A DNA stretch of 46,217 bases from contig JANQBS010000288.1 in the NCBI GenBank assembly GCA_033085395.1, positions 1 through 46,217 of the forward strand, written 5' to 3'. Of the stretch, positions 43,490 to 46,217 are shown one piece after another (the stretch's first letter is position 1; the number at the start of each line of letters is the position of its first letter). Position numbers and translations under genes: made by a program. The notes under the pieces were generated by a model. It was not told the DNA's origin. It saw only the letters and a program-made list of their open reading frames with translations, and did not search any database. This DNA is from Xanthoparmelia taractica (Eukaryota; Ascomycota; Lecanoromycetes; Lecanorales; Parmeliaceae).

Positions 43490-46130
43490 TTTATTAAAAA
43501 TGGGTTAATTCTACATTAAAATTCGATAAGCGAGTACGTAAGTATATAAGAAAGACTTCGAAGAATTAATAATTTAGTTAGCTAAGTTTGTTATAGTAAA
43601 GAACTTATTAATTAATTAGCTAGTTAACTAATATTCTTCTTTCTAAACTATATTATCTTTATCTTCTTTCTCGCCGCCGCCGTTATACGCTTAATAATCT
43701 AATATATTTTAATCTTCTATTCGTGATCTTCTTAAGACTTTAATCTAATCTTCTTAAATAACTTAATTATTATATCTTATTTAACTTTAATTACTATCGA
43801 AAAAGTAGAATTATTCGAAATAATAAGTGCTCGCTATTAATTAAAACGATTCGATTACTCTATAAGAGATAAAGAGAGGTTTAATAAGAGCTATTTATCG
43901 TTAAAATTATCGATATAAGCGAAATTAGATTATTCGAATATCGCTAAACTTAAGAATTATTAAGACTTTTAAATAGACTAAGTATTTAGAACTTAAATAT
44001 CGCTATCGCTATCGCTATCGCCGACGTTATTAAAGAAAAAAGAATTAAATTCTTTTAAATTATTAAATTCTTTCTCTTATATTTAACGAGAGAAGAATAT
44101 CTCTCTCTATTTCTTAGATTAGATTTGCTATAAGAATTTAAAGCGTATTCTTTAATCTATTAATATCTACTTTATATATTTTTAATTTCTCTCTTTTTTA
44201 ATCTCTTCTACTCGAATTCGATAATATAATATTATATCTTCTATATTAATAGCCTCACGTTTAATAAGTGCACGTCTTTTACTTTCGTTCTTTTTAAACG
44301 TTAAGTTCTTATTATTTTTTTTAATTATAATAAAAGATTAAAATAAAAGAGTAAATTAATTATACTTCTAATCGTATACTTTATTTACTTTTTAAATAGT
44401 CTTTATTATCTTATATATATATTTCTTAGCGCGATAAACTTTTAAGATCTTCTTATAAAATTCGTATATCGAAAAAACTTTAGTTTTTAGAATATTTAGT
44501 TCTCGGCGAGTATATCTCGCATATATAAATATCGGGCTAAGGGCGCTATTATTATTATCGCTAGAATAATTATTAAATTAACTTTAAGTATTGTTAATAT
44601 CTAGTATAATAATATAATTAATCGACGTGATACTAGAATCGAAAGTTATTTCTTAATTTACTATAATTTTAGGCGTCTTAAAAAGTTATCTTAAATAAAT
44701 AAGTAAGAGTGAAATTAATATATTCGAAACGATATAGCGATATAGTTAATATTTGTAGAATAAGTAATATCTCTTAGGTAGATGATATGCTTTTTTATAT
44801 ATATTCTTTACTACGACTTAAGAGACTTCTTTTTTAACGTTAAGTAATTATTATTTTACGCTAATTAATTCTCTATAGATTAATTTAATCGCTTAATAAG
44901 TTATATAATTAAGAAGTATTATAAAGAACGATCTATTAGCATCGATACTGCGGGGATTATTCTTTTTCTAACGTTCTAAGTTCTACTCGTATATAAAGAT
45001 TATCTTATTTACTTTCTCGATAATCCTTTTTACTAATTAGTCTATAGATATATAATAATTAATTAAGTTCTTAATTATTAAATAACTATTCTCACCTTAT
45101 TAAGTAAAGTTATACTCTAAATTTAGTAATTCTTTAATATGAACTATAACGAATTAATGCTTCTATCTCTAATAGTAGTTAACTAAATAATTTTAATTCT
45201 TTTAATGCAATAAGAGATTATAATTTCGCTCTTTATCTATAAGAGTTTCGAACTTAATTCACTTTCAGACTAGATTAATAAGCATTTTTTTCGTTTTAAG
45301 TGAATAACTCTCGCGAGTTAGTCTCTTCTTAATTACTTCGATTATATATTAATTATATAGCTAAAGAAAGCACTCGATATTTAATTTATTTATTTGAGAG
45401 ATTAGCTACTAGATTACATTTATTCTTATCTATACTACCGTGCTAACTTAATTATTGAAAATCGATATTATATTAATTCTTTTCTTGATTATTGTAGTAG
45501 TTAATCCTATAGCGAAATTATTAAGTAATACTACGAGGTCGCTATAATCGTTATAAAAGAATAGATTCTTTATATAATTATTTATAAATAAAATAATCTA
45601 AGTAAACTCGAACTCGATAAAATAGTACGTAATTAGAATAATCTTTAAAGTATTTATTATGTAAACAAGTACTAATAAGAGTAAATTATTCTTATTCGTA
45701 TTAAATGTAATATTCGTAATAACGAGAAAATAACTAACAAATTATCTCGCTAGACGAATTTATATAGGGCTAATAAAGAAAAAGAACTCTATCTCTTGCG
45801 ATTATCTAATATTCTTATTTATTATATATCTCTCTTTAATACATATTTTAAAATTCTTAATTTTAAGCGTATATAAGACGTATTAAAGTTCTTTCTAGAC
45901 GAATCTCTTGCGGCCCTTATCACGAAGATTATAATACTTTTTAAAGAAAAGTCTTAGTTTCTTAATTCTTATAATTCTTTTAATCTCTTAAAATAAGAGG
46001 CTAATTATTAAAAGATCTCGTTCTTAATCTATAGCGTTATTTCTATTAGAGTCTCGATAGCGATACTTTATAAATTAAAATAAATTACTAAATATATCGT
46101 GATTATAAGTATCGTTAATAACGTTGATTT
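43490..46130. repeat. AT-rich RIP island, degraded repeat DNA
   Basis: Composition changes sharply near 43490 to strongly AT-rich DNA dominated by TTAA, ATTA and TATA words, with hardly any open frame over 30 codons on either strand. It returns to normal near 46130. This matches the RIP-mutated repeats that form AT isochores in Pezizomycotina. The residual order of bases is too decayed for a confident class. On the minus strand near 45470-45600, a translation with SDLVVLLNNFAIGLTTTI weakly recalls non-LTR reverse transcriptases. A (CGCTAT)n run lies at 43999-44022. Confidence 0.75.
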
Positions 46131-46217
46131 ATCACTCAGCGACTACGGGTCGGAAAGGTGTGGTATCTGTTGAACATAGTCGTTTTTAACTTTTTTTCAA
46201 CTTTTTTTAAAAAATTA

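Overview
The window is nuclear DNA from a filamentous ascomycete, most probably a Dothideomycete (Pleosporales-like). This rests on short spliceosomal introns of 47-107 bp with GT..AG ends and CTNAC-type branch sites, on fungal-specific families (HET, STAND-type N-terminal domain with ankyrin repeats, the LPAELRNQIYDLAL-type F-box-like family, type I metacaspase), and on two AT-rich blocks with the CAG/CAA-to-TAG/TAA stop pattern of repeat-induced point mutation (RIP).

Layout. 1-21 kb is gene-rich: an isochorismatase-like hydrolase cut by the window edge (67-881, +, with an 8-nt micro-exon); a secreted A1 aspartic protease (3782-2489, -); a type I metacaspase (6337-5247, -) divergent from a 14-helix MFS exporter (6830-8632, +); a small basic protein with an N-myristoylation signal (9143-9751, +); a TRK potassium transporter (10972-13019, +); a SET-domain protein with a duplicated N-terminal motif (14783-16045, +); a small secreted four-cysteine protein (18773-19414, +); and a four-helix membrane protein (20064-19663, -). 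Long pyrimidine- or purine-rich spacers separate several of them.

20.7-31.9 kb is a nested wreck. A HET-domain gene (minus strand) is split by a hAT-like element (20975-30414; 8-bp duplication TGATAATC, inverted termini CAGTGCTGGCGAT). That element is itself split by a Ty3/gypsy-type LTR retrotransposon (21171-30120; 134-bp LTRs, flanking GTAT) riddled with RIP stops. The retrotransposon carries an extra open frame downstream of the integrase with a 15-bp minisatellite. The HET gene also has several frameshifts and an in-frame TGA.

31.9-43.2 kb: directly upstream of the HET gene on the same strand is a gene for a STAND-type N-terminal domain plus ankyrin repeats (34105-31927, -), suggesting a fungal self/non-self recognition pair whose HET partner is dead. 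Then come a SAM-dependent methyltransferase (35704-34741, -), an intron-containing tRNA-Met (37976-38077, +), a secreted-protein pseudogene with many indels (38876-40099, +) and an F-box-like/DUF gene (43213-42227, -).

43.5-46.1 kb is an AT-rich, stop-saturated RIP island with no surviving gene.

The genes do not form an obvious single pathway. The coherent story is a recognition/cell-death neighbourhood (STAND-ankyrin plus HET, with a metacaspase 25 kb away) being eroded by transposons and RIP.
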